Shown here: one piece after another, positions 6,888 through 13,358 of the stretch
How positions within the stretch are numbered: position 1 is the first letter of the stretch
Layout of the letters: every line of letters starts with the position of its first letter
Source of the DNA: a virus
Length of the DNA stretch: 38,153 bases
Direction: 5' to 3' (one strand)
IMG/VR virus record: IMGVR_UViG_3300005600_000052
Coordinates: 1 to 38,153 of that record
Notes under the pieces: model-generated
Databases searched by the model: none
What the model was told of the DNA's origin: nothing
Seen by the model: only the letters and a program-made list of their open reading frames with translations
Program-made: the position numbers and the translations under genes

Positions 6888-8946
6888 GATCCACCTCCAA
6901 CAAATCACTCGCATCCAAACCAGAAACCTGTCCCGATTCCCGGTAGACCTCCGGTTCCTGATCCCCCAAAAGATCATCCGCATCCAGCCCCCGAGCCGCC
7001 TTGGAGTCCAGATCCTTGACGTGTTTCTGAATCACGCGACCGTTGCGCAGAGCCAGGTTGCTGGACTCACCACCCGACCTGGAAACCAACTCAGCGATCG
7101 ACTCGCGATAGATATTCTCTTTCTTGCCGTGCATCCGGTGGATCGCATCCAAGTCGTGTGCATAGACAGAAGACCAACGCTCACACGCACCCACAAAAAC
7201 GCCACGAGCATCCACCACCAGCATCTGGTCAGTGTTGAAGGGATTCACGCATGTGCTGAACTTCTGACCATTGGGAAGCAACTCATCGAACCCAGCCGCA
7301 TCCTTCACACGCGCCAGATACCGAAACTTATCCGGTCCCAACTCCGCGTCCTCGAACTCAAACAACCGATTCCGCACCGTGCGCTCTACAAAACAATCCG
7401 AAGGCAACAACGAAGCCAACCCGGCAGCATTCAGCCGCTGCGTCTGCCCCTTGACCGTGGTCAAAGCCTCTGCAGGGGAGAACGGACGCATGCGGGAACA
7501 CTCCGCATCCTCAGCCAGGATCATCTCCATCACCTCCCGACGCTCCGGAGACAAGTTCTCCAACTTCGAAAGTGGCAACCAAAGATCCGTCCCCGAATCC
7601 ACACGGAACTCCCGACGCACCAAACCAGCCTTCTCCCACCCCTCATTCGAATGATTCGTCCGATCATTGATCCGTCGATACGTCTCCAGGATCACCGTGC
7701 GCGCCTGGTCTAAAGTCAGAAAAGGGAAACTCAATTTGTCAGCCAACTCCGGGTGAGCGGCCACGATAAGAGCCAATTCATCACTCGCCTTATTGCGTCC
7801 AAAATTTTCCAGCGGCATATGATCCCGATTCATGCCCACCTGACCAGGCAGACAAGCAAGCTCGTTATGGACCAAATTCCCAAGCCCCTCCTTGAGAGCT
7901 TTGAAACGCGGATTCCCTTTGCCCTTTTCCCCATACCCACCACTCACCGCTGGTCGCCCACTCATTGCCCCTGTGCGTACCGTGACCAGACCGTTGGTCA
8001 CTTTGTGAAGCCGCTCTTCAAAGTCTTTGTTTACAGCAGCGGTCCCATTCTCAAGGATCAGCGCCGTGCCATCCTTGTGCCAACCGATGTCCGTCAAGAA
8101 CCAGAGCAGGTAGAAGATAAAATCCTTCTTGTTTAAATACTCCGTCTTATCCGTTGCAATGTTCTTTAAACGCGGTTTCAGACCAGGGTTAAACAAATAG
8201 GTAGTGAACATGTCCACCGCTCCGAACTGCACCAAACGGCTGCTACCCCTTTGCCCCATGCGGATCACCTCGAAGTCATGCCACATGTCATCAAACTGCA
8301 CCTCCATGAGCGGGTAAGACCCCACCCGAGTCCGGTGCACCGTCGGCAACGTCAACGAAGCCGCAAACCGTCCCCGGCGCATCGCAGCAAACTCCGTGTC
8401 CGTTGGCGCATGCCTGAGAAGATTCTCATAGCTCCACCCATCCGGATGATTGCAGCCGGCGGCGTTGGGCGGTGGGGCATCATACCCCGGTATAGGGCAT
8501 GCCGAACCCGAACGCCACCGGCAAAGCTGTTCCATTAGCGCAGACCACGCAGGCCGGATCTTCCGCTGATACTTGTCGCAAGACTGCCGCCAGTGCACCA
8601 GGAATGCCTTGGGCAACTCCCGTTTGCGCCCCTGCCATGCAGTCGGCACATGACGCTTATCGATCAACACCCGGTAATCCTTCCCGGCATTGATCCACTT
8701 GCGATAAATCTGGTAAACCGAATTCACCTTTTGCCCATACACCTTGGCCACCTCCATCGCAGCCTTGCGAGATCCACCCAAACCATCAATCTCCCGCATC
8801 CAGCGCAACCTCACAAAATACCGATCACGCGCCGTAGTGCCCAACTGTGCCAACACCTCCACAGGCGCATCCTGGACAACACTTGTCACAACAACGTCAC
8901 CTACAGACTCGGACACAGCAGATCGTATGGGGTAAGGTGCAATCAT
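6880..8946 (-). CDS. MuA-like DDE transposase
   Basis: 688 residues (Mu A is 663). About 38-100: helix-turn-helix region for end or enhancer binding (KAAMEVAKVYGQKVNSVYQIYRK). About 212-360: RNase H-like catalytic core with D219/D220 (MEVQFDDMW), then E299 (LILENGTAAVNK) at the place of the second catalytic Asp, then E353 (FKALKEGLGNLVHNE) at the place of the catalytic Glu. The C-terminal 300 residues correspond to the beta-barrel (Mu-C) and MuB-contact regions, ending in acidic DADDLLGDQEPE and DASDLLEVDHE. It pairs phage ends, nicks them and joins them to target DNA. The Glu at the second site is odd: either a clade feature or an inactivating change. It starts 3 nt after the end of the preceding minus-strand ORF. 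Confidence 0.92.
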   Translation of the reverse strand: MIAPYPIRSAVSESVGDVVVTSVVQDAPVEVLAQLGTTARDRYFVRLRWMREIDGLGGSRKAAMEVAKVYGQKVNSVYQIYRKWINAGKDYRVLIDKRHVPTAWQGRKRELPKAFLVHWRQSCDKYQRKIRPAWSALMEQLCRWRSGSACPIPGYDAPPPNAAGCNHPDGWSYENLLRHAPTDTEFAAMRRGRFAASLTLPTVHRTRVGSYPLMEVQFDDMWHDFEVIRMGQRGSSRLVQFGAVDMFTTYLFNPGLKPRLKNIATDKTEYLNKKDFIFYLLWFLTDIGWHKDGTALILENGTAAVNKDFEERLHKVTNGLVTVRTGAMSGRPAVSGGYGEKGKGNPRFKALKEGLGNLVHNELACLPGQVGMNRDHMPLENFGRNKASDELALIVAAHPELADKLSFPFLTLDQARTVILETYRRINDRTNHSNEGWEKAGLVRREFRVDSGTDLWLPLSKLENLSPERREVMEMILAEDAECSRMRPFSPAEALTTVKGQTQRLNAAGLASLLPSDCFVERTVRNRLFEFEDAELGPDKFRYLARVKDAAGFDELLPNGQKFSTCVNPFNTDQMLVVDARGVFVGACERWSSVYAHDLDAIHRMHGKKENIYRESIAELVSRSGGESSNLALRNGRVIQKHVKDLDSKAARGLDADDLLGDQEPEVYRESGQVSGLDASDLLEVDHE

Positions 8947-8949
8947 GGT

Positions 8950-9543
8950 TTAAAGAAGTGGTTCCAGGAAGAAAGCTCCCGTTCCGATCGCGATGGTTAG
9001 TATTGCCCCGGCAATCAATCCAATGATAAAACCATGCTCGGGTTGAGTGAGTTGATATGAGTAGAGAAGACGAGAAACAAAGACTGGATCTAAATGACAA
9101 GGCTCTGGATCTTCGGATGGCGTGGTATCGTCAGCTTTTGACCCTCGCGGCAGGTGGCCTGACGCTTCTAGTAGGGCTGAATCCTGAAATTCCTCCAATT
9201 CCGATGGCTCGCTATTGCTTGGCGACTGCGTTGGTAGCTCTGGGATTAAGTATATTGTTCGGAGCCGCAGCAGTATATCGGGATGTGTATTGGCAAGAAA
9301 CTCTTGTAGTCGAGTATGACCGAGAACTACGTAAAGCCCAGGAGAAAAGAATGCCTTTACCCGCTCGCCCAATCTTTGGAAAACCGGGGAAACTTTATAA
9401 ATGGTGCGGCCATCTGATGGTGGTATCGTTGATCCTTGCCGTGACTGCTCTTGTTTCCTTCTCTGTGATTGTAACTCTGGATTTTCAGCTTCTTCCGCCT
9501 GCTGGACAGAATCCGTAACACCGATCAGTTTTTTACCACTCAT
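8950..9543 (-). CDS. Possible tail-anchored protein, antisense to a plus-strand ORF
   Basis: 197 residues. It starts in an ATGA overlap with the upstream lipoprotein gene (9540-9543) and ends 3 nt before MuA, so it fits the operon exactly. The central part is Ser/Pro/Glu-rich and poorly structured; the last 30 residues form a clear membrane helix (FIIGLIAGAILTIAIGTGAF) that lies outside the region shared with the plus-strand ORF. Against it: the plus-strand ORF 9057-9518 has a more convincing composition. Either one is a shadow or both are used. Confidence 0.45.
   Translation of the reverse strand: MSGKKLIGVTDSVQQAEEAENPELQSQRRKQEQSRQGSTIPPSDGRTIYKVSPVFQRLGERVKAFFSPGLYVVLGHTRLQEFLANTHPDILLRLRTIYLIPELPTQSPSNSEPSELEEFQDSALLEASGHLPRGSKADDTTPSEDPEPCHLDPVFVSRLLYSYQLTQPEHGFIIGLIAGAILTIAIGTGAFFLEPLL
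9057..9518 (+). CDS. Putative three-helix membrane protein, opposite strand inside the early operon
   Basis: 153 residues with three membrane segments at about 26-41, 53-75 and 119-141, a charged N-terminus (MSREDEKQRLDLNDKALDLR) and a basic cytoplasmic loop around 88-116. The protein looks natural in composition and topology. It would be the only rightward gene within the leftward early operon, the layout of a lysogenic-conversion gene (moron). No clear promoter or Shine-Dalgarno is visible. It is fully antisense to the 8950-9543 ORF. Confidence 0.5.
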   Translation: MSREDEKQRLDLNDKALDLRMAWYRQLLTLAAGGLTLLVGLNPEIPPIPMARYCLATALVALGLSILFGAAAVYRDVYWQETLVVEYDRELRKAQEKRMPLPARPIFGKPGKLYKWCGHLMVVSLILAVTALVSFSVIVTLDFQLLPPAGQNP

Positions 9544-9923
9544 TTTTGCCCCCTATTACTCAATTCAGGTTCAGTGGATTTGGAGCTTTCCGATGCGATG
9601 AACCATTCCCCGATTTGGACTTCATTGAAGGTCTTTTGGTCGATCCACCAAGTTGCACGTTGGACTTTCTCAGATTCAGGGTTCTCGATCTTGACACACC
9701 ATCTATCCGGATAATGAAACCAATGCTGCCGTAGCGTTGTGGTCCTTACATTTCCGATAACGTGAGATTCAGGAATCATCACCACAATGCTTTCTGCTGG
9801 GGAAAACTGTTTTTCGTAGATCAAGCCTTCATGAATTTTGTCGCCACACCCAGACAGGAAAGTTGAAGTGATGATCATTACCATAGCCAAAAGCTTTGGT
9901 CCTCTGTGAAATTTAATGCTCAT
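9540..9923 (-). CDS. Early lipoprotein
   Basis: 127 residues. The start at 9923 gives a basic N-terminus, a hydrophobic core (LLAMVMIITSTF) and a lipobox LSGC at 23-26, so C26 should be lipidated and the protein anchored to a membrane. The mature part has Trp-rich segments (WFHYPDRWCVKI, ATWWIDQKTF). Linked by ATGA overlaps at both ends (9920-9923, 9540-9543). Lipoproteins among early genes of temperate phages can block receptors or DNA entry of rival phages, but that is inference. Confidence 0.65.
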   Translation of the reverse strand: MSIKFHRGPKLLAMVMIITSTFLSGCGDKIHEGLIYEKQFSPAESIVVMIPESHVIGNVRTTTLRQHWFHYPDRWCVKIENPESEKVQRATWWIDQKTFNEVQIGEWFIASESSKSTEPELSNRGQK

Positions 9924-10684
9924 CGCCCACCTCCGGTAGTCAACTGAGGTTCCACCTTGAGCCGTTCCTTGAGCACAAGCTTGAGCTTGCGCAGGAACGC
10001 ATCCAGCCGTTGCGTGCAATGGCCCAACTCATCCACCGTGAGATTCAGGTGGTGCAGCCGGTAGGGTTCCTCTGGAGTCCCGTCCATCATGTCATCCACC
10101 CATGCCAAAATACTGCGCTGAGGGTCCATCCACACATCCAACGCGCGCTGGTGCAACACCTCAGGCGTCCAGGCAGGTTCCTGACGCTTCCCGCCGTTCT
10201 TGCCCTCGGGGTTGTTGTTGCTGATCCCCTTCATGGGTTTGCGCACTCCAAAATCTAACTCCAACTGGTAGACTGACTTACCATCGATAAGGTTAAATAT
10301 CTCATCCCGTATCGGCCTCACCTCTTCAGGCACCTCGGCATCCGGTAAAGCAAGGAGTTCGTAGCTGGGGCGGTCAAAATCCAACAACGCTTGGAATTTG
10401 GTTATTCCCATAATGCCCTCTGTGAGACGCATGAACTGGCGGACTCGCTCATGGGAGAGGTCTGGGCAATTCGTTTTGAGCCATTTTCCAAACCTTCCGT
10501 GTTGAAGATTTCGTTTGACGTGCAGGCACATCATTCCGAACACAATTACCCTTCTTACGCCATTGACGGCTTCGTGATATGCATGTTGAAACTGATCTGC
10601 AAATCCATCTGGTAATAAAATTTGAGGTTCCTCGCCTGCTGGAATTACTTCACTGGTGGGAATGATATTGGTTGCTTCTGACAT
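9920..10684 (-). CDS. DUF3102-like early protein
   Basis: 254 residues. The region around 20-90 (HAYHEAVNGVRRVIVFG, LQHGRFGKWLKTNCPDLS, RVRQFMRLTEG) resembles DUF3102-type proteins, which combine a helical segment with a GEW/GKWL-like turn and a DNA-binding-like helix. The middle has a basic KNGGKRQ linker, and the C-terminus is a helical bundle (RLDAFLRKLKLVLKERLK). A DNA-associated early protein is likely. The start at 10684 lies 5 nt after the upstream HTH gene. Confidence 0.55.
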   Translation of the reverse strand: MSEATNIIPTSEVIPAGEEPQILLPDGFADQFQHAYHEAVNGVRRVIVFGMMCLHVKRNLQHGRFGKWLKTNCPDLSHERVRQFMRLTEGIMGITKFQALLDFDRPSYELLALPDAEVPEEVRPIRDEIFNLIDGKSVYQLELDFGVRKPMKGISNNNPEGKNGGKRQEPAWTPEVLHQRALDVWMDPQRSILAWVDDMMDGTPEEPYRLHHLNLTVDELGHCTQRLDAFLRKLKLVLKERLKVEPQLTTGGGR

Positions 10685-10689
10685 ATGAT

Positions 10690-11040
10690 TTATGCGTCCT
10701 CGAATAATTGGGTTTGATGTTTCTCGACCTCGCGCTTGGTCGCGATGGCCGCTTGCAGCTCGCCTGCCAAGGTCATGAGCTGCGTTAAAGTCAGTTTGGA
10801 AAAACAAGTCTCCTTGAAAGGTGCCGTCATCCGGCTGCGGATAAATTCACGGTAGGCCTCAATTGGCACTCGGTAAGACATGCGTGTTTCCACCGAACGA
10901 CTCCCATTCACGCTTACCAACTCCCCACACTCGATCAGGCCAATCACATGTTCCGGCGTATATCGCAACTTGTTGGCGATATCATTCACCGTGAGCGTGG
11001 TGCGCCCTTGGAAATCAAGTGATGGGAAAGGAAGGCTCAT
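10690..11040 (-). CDS. Helix-turn-helix regulator (excisionase/MerR-like fold)
   Basis: 116 residues. Residues about 15-60 form a winged HTH of the excisionase/MerR type: LTVNDIANKLRYTPEHVIGLIECGELVSV, then SYRVPIEAYREFI. The C-terminal part is a helical region (LTQLMTLAGELQAAIATKREVEK) suited to dimerisation. It begins 2 nt after the stop of the 56-aa RHH regulator, so both are the first products of the leftward operon, the position held by Ner in Mu. Confidence 0.65.
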   Translation of the reverse strand: MSLPFPSLDFQGRTTLTVNDIANKLRYTPEHVIGLIECGELVSVNGSRSVETRMSYRVPIEAYREFIRSRMTAPFKETCFSKLTLTQLMTLAGELQAAIATKREVEKHQTQLFEDA

Positions 11041-11042
11041 GG

Positions 11043-11213
11043 TTAGTTGTTCAGAACAATGGTCCCACGTTCGATATCAGGGAGCACTTGAATGATAGCG
11101 AATCGAATGACACTGCTGTTATTCGATCCCATCCTGTTTGCCGCTTTTTCGAGCCTCCGAATGGTTTCTCCATCCAGTCTCACCGGCACAGGTTTGGTTT
11201 TCTTTGTTTTCAT
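11043..11213 (-). CDS. Ribbon-helix-helix regulator, 56 aa (leftward partner of the switch)
   Basis: 56 residues: a basic N-terminus (MKTKKTK), the DNA-contacting strand PVPVRLDGET, helix 1 (IRRLEKAANRMG), then SNNSSVIRFAIIQVL as helix 2. This is the Arc/CopG ribbon-helix-helix fold at its minimum size; such proteins bind DNA as dimers with the strands in the major groove. It is clearly related to the divergent RHH protein at 11300: the PxPVRLDxETIxR block and the A-x-RMG-x-VI pattern are shared. First gene of the early operon, about 4 nt from the predicted transcription start, so it may be read from a nearly leaderless message. Confidence 0.8.
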   Translation of the reverse strand: MKTKKTKPVPVRLDGETIRRLEKAANRMGSNNSSVIRFAIIQVLPDIERGTIVLNN

Positions 11214-11223
11214 CGTGTGCACT

Positions 11224-11251
11224 ACTGTATATCACTGGTATACGATGTCAA
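11224..11251 (-). promoter_or_regulatory. Leftward early promoter
   Basis: On the minus strand a consensus -35 TTGACA (11251-11246) is followed after 16 bp by TACAGT (11229-11224). Initiation would be near 11217, only a few bases before the ATG at 11213. One copy of the 12-bp repeat lies in the spacer. Confidence 0.6.
11236..11247. promoter_or_regulatory. Operator-like repeat, copy 1
   Basis: TGGTATACGATG, identical to the copy at 11283-11294, with a palindromic GTATAC core. It lies within the spacer of the leftward promoter. Read leftward, a second TATAC-A half-site follows one helical turn (11 bp) away (TATACCAG then TATACAG), the spacing expected for two RHH dimers side by side. Confidence 0.6.
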
Positions 11252-11261
11252 CAGAAAAAAA

Positions 11262-11291
11262 TTGATTTGCTAAACCTTTTTTTGGTATACG
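11262..11291 (+). promoter_or_regulatory. Rightward promoter for the second RHH regulator
   Basis: TTGATT (11262-11267), an 18-bp spacer and TATACG (11286-11291). Initiation would fall at about 11298, so the GTG start at 11300 would be essentially leaderless. An alternative, TTGTTT (11204-11209) with TATATC (11228-11233), also has 18-bp spacing and would give a leader. Confidence 0.4.
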
Positions 11292-11294
11292 ATG
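11283..11294. promoter_or_regulatory. Operator-like repeat, copy 2
   Basis: The second exact TGGTATACGATG, 47 bp from the first, covers the -10 element of the rightward promoter. Each divergent promoter is therefore covered by one copy. Confidence 0.6.
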
Positions 11295-11299
11295 CAGGC

Positions 11300-11638
11300 G
11301 TGGCGAGGACATCACCAATACCTGTTAGGCTGGATGAGGAAACCATTCAGCGCATAGACAATGCAGCATCACGCATGGGAAACACCCGTGCCGGTGTGAT
11401 TAAGTTGTGTCTGCAATCTTTCCTTGAATCCTTTGAAAAAAAGGGGGCTGCTTCGTTGCCGCTCGATTGGCAAGATATTTTGGACTCACTTGATGGTAGA
11501 ACAGTAAGTTCCAGAGAAATCAATTCCGAGCCAAGTCAAGCAGTGCAGGATGCTTTGAAGGAGGCGGCACAAGGAGTGGCAAACTACGTTCAAAACAAGA
11601 ATGCGAAAAAGCGTCGCGCAAAGACACCCAAGTCTTAA
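11300..11638 (+). CDS. Ribbon-helix-helix regulator, 112 aa (candidate lysogeny repressor)
   Basis: 112 residues from a GTG start. N-terminal RHH domain: strand SPIPVRLDEET, helix IQRIDNAASRMG, then NTRAGVIKLCLQSFL. A C-terminal extension of about 65 residues (LPLDWQDILDSLDG, then QAVQDALKEAAQG, then a basic KKRRAKTPK tail) could serve oligomerisation or an anti-repressor. It is the paralogue of the 56-aa protein facing it. Single gene, divergent from the early operon, longer form: the layout of a phage repressor. The frame is open upstream to 11138, but that stretch covers the operators and has no RHH features. Confidence 0.75.
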   Translation: MARTSPIPVRLDEETIQRIDNAASRMGNTRAGVIKLCLQSFLESFEKKGAASLPLDWQDILDSLDGRTVSSREINSEPSQAVQDALKEAAQGVANYVQNKNAKKRRAKTPKS

Positions 11639-11725
11639 TCTCTTCCACAAAGTCCTCCTGATCCTCCTTTTTCAGCCTGGAAAACACATCATCCAATATA
11701 CGTCTCGCTGTCATAACGGGTTAAA

Positions 11726-11763
11726 CCTACCGCCATGGGTAGGACAAAAACCGTCCAACCCAT
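11726..11763 (+). promoter_or_regulatory. Two mutually exclusive RNA hairpins
   Basis: Hairpin 1: CCTACC (11726-11731) with GGTAGG (11738-11743). Hairpin 2: ATGGGT (11735-11740) plus GGAC (11742-11745) with GTCC (11753-11756) plus ACCCAT (11758-11763), with an A/A mismatch and a 7-nt loop. They share bases 11735-11743, so only one can form at a time, as in attenuators. The rest of the gene-free stretch 11639-11882 shows no convincing gene; a 47-codon frame at 11735-11878 is noted under rejected items. Confidence 0.35.
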
Positions 11764-11882
11764 TCCGAAACCGCCGAAACTTATTCACATCCCCGTGTGG
11801 ATGAAAAAACTAAAAATATCTGACACCGAACCTCCCATTTTTACGCATTATACATGGGGGAACCAACCGCCCAAATGAACCA

Positions 11883-12434
11883 ATGCAAAAACATATGAAA
11901 AACATGATTCTGGCTGCCCTGGTGGCCATCAGTCTCGTATTGCCCGCAAAAGGCGAAGAACCGAAAGCAAAAATCGAAGGAGCCTTCGGACTTAAACTGG
12001 GGGACAAGTTTGACGTATCCAAAGCTACTTGGACAAGAACCTTGGACGATGGAGATGTGCTCTATGGTTTTCAACCAACGAAACCATTTAAAGGAATGCA
12101 CGATTACTACGTCAGTATTACACCTGATGAGTCTTTGATTTACACAATATCTGCACTTCAGAAGTTTGACTCTGCAACAGAGGCCCAAGCCGAATGTGAT
12201 GTCATTTGCCATATACTGGAAAACAAATACGGACCGTTTGATAAACCAAGAATTGGAGAAACCATGTCAGGCATAAAGCGTATTATGAGAGACCATCGCA
12301 TTGTTCAGGTAGATTTAGACAAGGCATTTGCGGCATCCGTGCAAATCGTTTATGTGGATTTGGAATTGTTCAGCGATTCCGAAAAAAAGAAAATAGCAAG
12401 CAAAGCAGCTCAAGTCGACGCCTCGGGACTCTGA
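11883..12434 (+). CDS. Secreted (periplasmic) protein, accessory
   Basis: 183 residues with a signal peptide (MILAALVAISLVLPAKG, cleavage near residue 24) and a mature domain of about 155 residues with the pattern GAFGLKLGDKFD near its start, seen in small bacterial exported proteins of unknown function. Cysteines at CDVIC could form a disulphide. In-frame ATGs at 11883 and 11895 are both possible; neither has a strong Shine-Dalgarno. AT-richer than the structural genes, like the two genes after it. Function unknown. Confidence 0.6.
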   Translation: MQKHMKNMILAALVAISLVLPAKGEEPKAKIEGAFGLKLGDKFDVSKATWTRTLDDGDVLYGFQPTKPFKGMHDYYVSITPDESLIYTISALQKFDSATEAQAECDVICHILENKYGPFDKPRIGETMSGIKRIMRDHRIVQVDLDKAFAASVQIVYVDLELFSDSEKKKIASKAAQVDASGL

Positions 12435-12455
12435 AAATACACAAGCGCACGTGAT

Positions 12456-13358
12456 ATGAAAAAAACTCGAACACTGGAATTCTCCATCATCAACATCAAA
12501 TTGCAGCCTCGAACGCCTGATAGAACTGGCAAATACATCAAATTGATGAAACTTGCTGCGGAAAACCGTCAAAGCGTACCGGTTCATGGCCCAAGACATG
12601 GATGCATAAATTCAGCATACATTGAGGAACGTTTTGAAAAAGAAGTAGTCACTGGTGAATTGGTGACATTCACAAATATTGACACTGATGGAGCTTGGCA
12701 CAATGTCATAACTGGAAAAGAGGCGGATCCAACGGCAGTTGAAAAAGTGAAAGATCCACTTAGGAATCTACAACCGGATCGAAAGACGTTTCGTTATTTC
12801 TTCTATCCAGAGGACCACGTTATGATCTACTTGTCTAAGAATCGCACTTCTAGATTAACTCCAAATCAAGCAGTTTGGCTTTTAAAAGAAGTCCTTAACA
12901 CCGAAGAAATGCGTGCGGCACTTCAAGTTCGAACAATCGAAGTTCAAGCTATGACCGATGCCCAACAAATTCTGGATGTTTTTTCTGAATACAAAGTCAA
13001 CTACCTTCATGTGGATTTCACCAAACCAAACGACAGTTCATCGGACATTGGAAAATCAATTGAGGAAATATTCGAAGAGGAGCACGTAAAAAGAGAGGAG
13101 ATTAAAAAGTGGGCAGATGAAACAGGAAGTATCCAACCCAACGAACAAACCAAAAAACTAATTGAAGCTGGTGCCAAAGACGGAAAGGTAGAGATAAGAG
13201 CCAAGGATGATGATGGAGAAAAGAAAACATTCAATACACAGAAAATGCCAATTGTGGAGCAGGTTCAATATTCAGTAGATTATCCATTGTTCAATTTTTG
13301 TTTTGAAAAAGCCGACAAAATGCTCGAAAAATATGTCAAGAAAACCAACCCTAAATGA
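12456..13358 (+). CDS. DUF4747-like cytosolic protein, accessory module
   Basis: 300 residues, no signal peptide. The N-terminal 200 residues (KTRTLEFSIINIKL at 3-16; FRYFFYPEDHVMIYL around 112-126; SRLTPNQAVWLLKEVLN around 132-148) recall the DUF4747 family, a soluble family of unknown function scattered among bacteria and prophages. I assign it from memory of the pattern only. The C-terminal 100 residues are Lys/Glu-rich and helical. It overlaps the following membrane protein by ATGA (13355-13358), so the two are made together. The DNA is AT-richer than the late operon. A sensor/effector pair for phage exclusion is an inference from this layout. Confidence 0.6.
   Translation: MKKTRTLEFSIINIKLQPRTPDRTGKYIKLMKLAAENRQSVPVHGPRHGCINSAYIEERFEKEVVTGELVTFTNIDTDGAWHNVITGKEADPTAVEKVKDPLRNLQPDRKTFRYFFYPEDHVMIYLSKNRTSRLTPNQAVWLLKEVLNTEEMRAALQVRTIEVQAMTDAQQILDVFSEYKVNYLHVDFTKPNDSSSDIGKSIEEIFEEEHVKREEIKKWADETGSIQPNEQTKKLIEAGAKDGKVEIRAKDDDGEKKTFNTQKMPIVEQVQYSVDYPLFNFCFEKADKMLEKYVKKTNPK

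Noticed and set aside
11520-11714. 64-aa minus-strand ORF overlapping the 3' end of the RHH gene
   Set aside because: Only about 25 residues lie outside the RHH gene, there is no Shine-Dalgarno, and the RHH C-terminus looks real.
11735-11878. 47-codon plus-strand ORF before the secreted protein gene
   Set aside because: Pro-rich, no ribosome site, start codon inside a hairpin; could be a leader peptide but too weak to call.
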